Assembly: GCA_900543875.1 (NCBI GenBank)
Contig: UQSV01000064.1
Location: 1-7,872 of the forward strand
Direction: 5' to 3'
Source of the DNA: an uncultured Coriobacteriaceae bacterium
Lineage (GTDB): Bacteria > Actinomycetota > Coriobacteriia > Coriobacteriales > Atopobiaceae
Length of the DNA stretch: 7,872 nt
Positions 7,337 through 7,872 of the stretch are shown here, in pieces. The position numbers and the translations under genes are program-made. The notes under the pieces are model-generated. The model saw only the letters and a program-made list of their open reading frames with translations. It was not told the origin of the DNA and made no database searches. Numbering within the stretch: the stretch's first letter is position 1; each line of letters opens with the position of its first letter.

Positions 7337-7872
7337 ATGAGCCGCTTCTGGGACAGGGGCACCGTGTCGTTCGACGACGTGCCGGCCATGGCTGACGGCA
7401 CGCTCGAGCTGAGGCGCTTCGAGGTGTCTCCCTTCTCGACCAACTGCTACGCCGTGGTCTGCGCGGGCAAGGCCCTGGTCATCGACCCGGGCGCGGCGGG
7501 CGCGCGCATCGCGTCTGCGCTCGACGGCGTCGAGGTTTCCCTCGTGGCGACGACGCATGGCCACGCAGACCACGTGGGTGGCGTGGCGGCCCTCGTGGCG
7601 GCCACGGGCGCCCCATTCGCCATTAGCGCCGAGGACGCCGAGCTTGCCCAGATGGCGCGCAGCGCGCATGCGTTTGGCATCGAGTATGACGACGACGCGC
7701 CCGAGCCCAGCCAGCTGCTCGCCGCGGGCGACGTCATCGGGGTGGGCGAGGCCCGCTTCGAGGTCGTGCCCACGCCCGGCCACACGCCGGGCGGCGTCTG
7801 CCTCGTTGGGCGCGACGCCGCGGCGGGGCTCGCCTTCGTGGGCGACACCCTGTTTGCCGGAAGCGCCGGCCG
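7337..7872 (+). CDS. Metallo-beta-lactamase-fold hydrolase, glyoxalase II-like (3' end cut by window)
   Basis: The first 178 residues of a metallo-beta-lactamase-fold hydrolase are present; the gene runs off the window after codon 178. The fold is shown by a first-strand region with PFSTNCY (32-38), VIDPG (48-52), the metal motif THGHADH (73-79: H74, H76, D78, H79), TPGHTPGG with H149, and GDTLF (169-173) with D170 as the bridging ligand. The order and spacing match the small, about 200-residue glyoxalase II-like proteins common in bacteria, which bind two metal ions and usually hydrolyse thioesters such as hydroxyacylglutathione. The true substrate cannot be told from sequence, and many high-GC Gram-positives lack glutathione, so another thioester or ester is quite possible. 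Residues 1-20 form a short extension before the usual first strand. The ATG is 2 nt after the rel stop, so translation is probably coupled to rel. Confidence 0.9.
   Translation, partial: MSRFWDRGTVSFDDVPAMADGTLELRRFEVSPFSTNCYAVVCAGKALVIDPGAAGARIASALDGVEVSLVATTHGHADHVGGVAALVAATGAPFAISAEDAELAQMARSAHAFGIEYDDDAPEPSQLLAAGDVIGVGEARFEVVPTPGHTPGGVCLVGRDAAAGLAFVGDTLFAGSAG

Noticed and set aside
1..7872. Search for CRISPR repeats, tRNA or rRNA genes, insertion sequence ends and defence genes
   Set aside because: No regularly spaced direct repeats, no transposase-like frame and no RNA gene pattern were seen; nearly all of 170-7872 is taken up by four ordinary protein-coding genes.

Overview
The window is very GC-rich with strong G/C preference at third codon positions, and it carries four forward genes in one tightly packed block. 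Gaps between genes are only 4, 3 and 2 nt. The gene order is SecD-like, then RecJ fused to a helicase, then bifunctional Rel, then metallo-beta-lactamase-fold hydrolase. High GC, this order and a RecJ of about 1,110 residues suggest an actinobacterium, most likely Coriobacteriia (Olsenella, Collinsella or Atopobium relatives). That assignment is from memory and composition, not from a search.

Layout. Bases 1-169 are non-coding: a GC-rich stretch that can fold into a long imperfect hairpin (about 12-56), then a short AT-rich island (about 92-119) with a plausible -10 element. Bases 170-1639 encode a divergent SecD-like membrane protein. Bases 1644-4976 encode one polypeptide with a complete RecJ exonuclease half and a complete superfamily 2 helicase half. 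Bases 4980-7334 encode a full-length Rel/SpoT enzyme with both ppGpp hydrolase and synthetase centres intact. Bases 7337-7872 are the 5' part of a glyoxalase II-like hydrolase cut by the window edge.

How they fit together. Each downstream start follows a Shine-Dalgarno-like purine run lying in the 3' end of the preceding gene, so the block probably works as one translationally coupled operon transcribed from near position 110. The functions are secretion support, DNA end processing, the stringent response and small-molecule hydrolysis. They do not form an obvious single pathway, and the arrangement looks like a conserved housekeeping cluster.

No wholly new system is evident. The points worth a second look are the nuclease-helicase fusion, whose helicase half lacks RecQ hallmarks, and the SecD-like protein, whose conserved TM4 acidic motif is altered and which has no secF after it.
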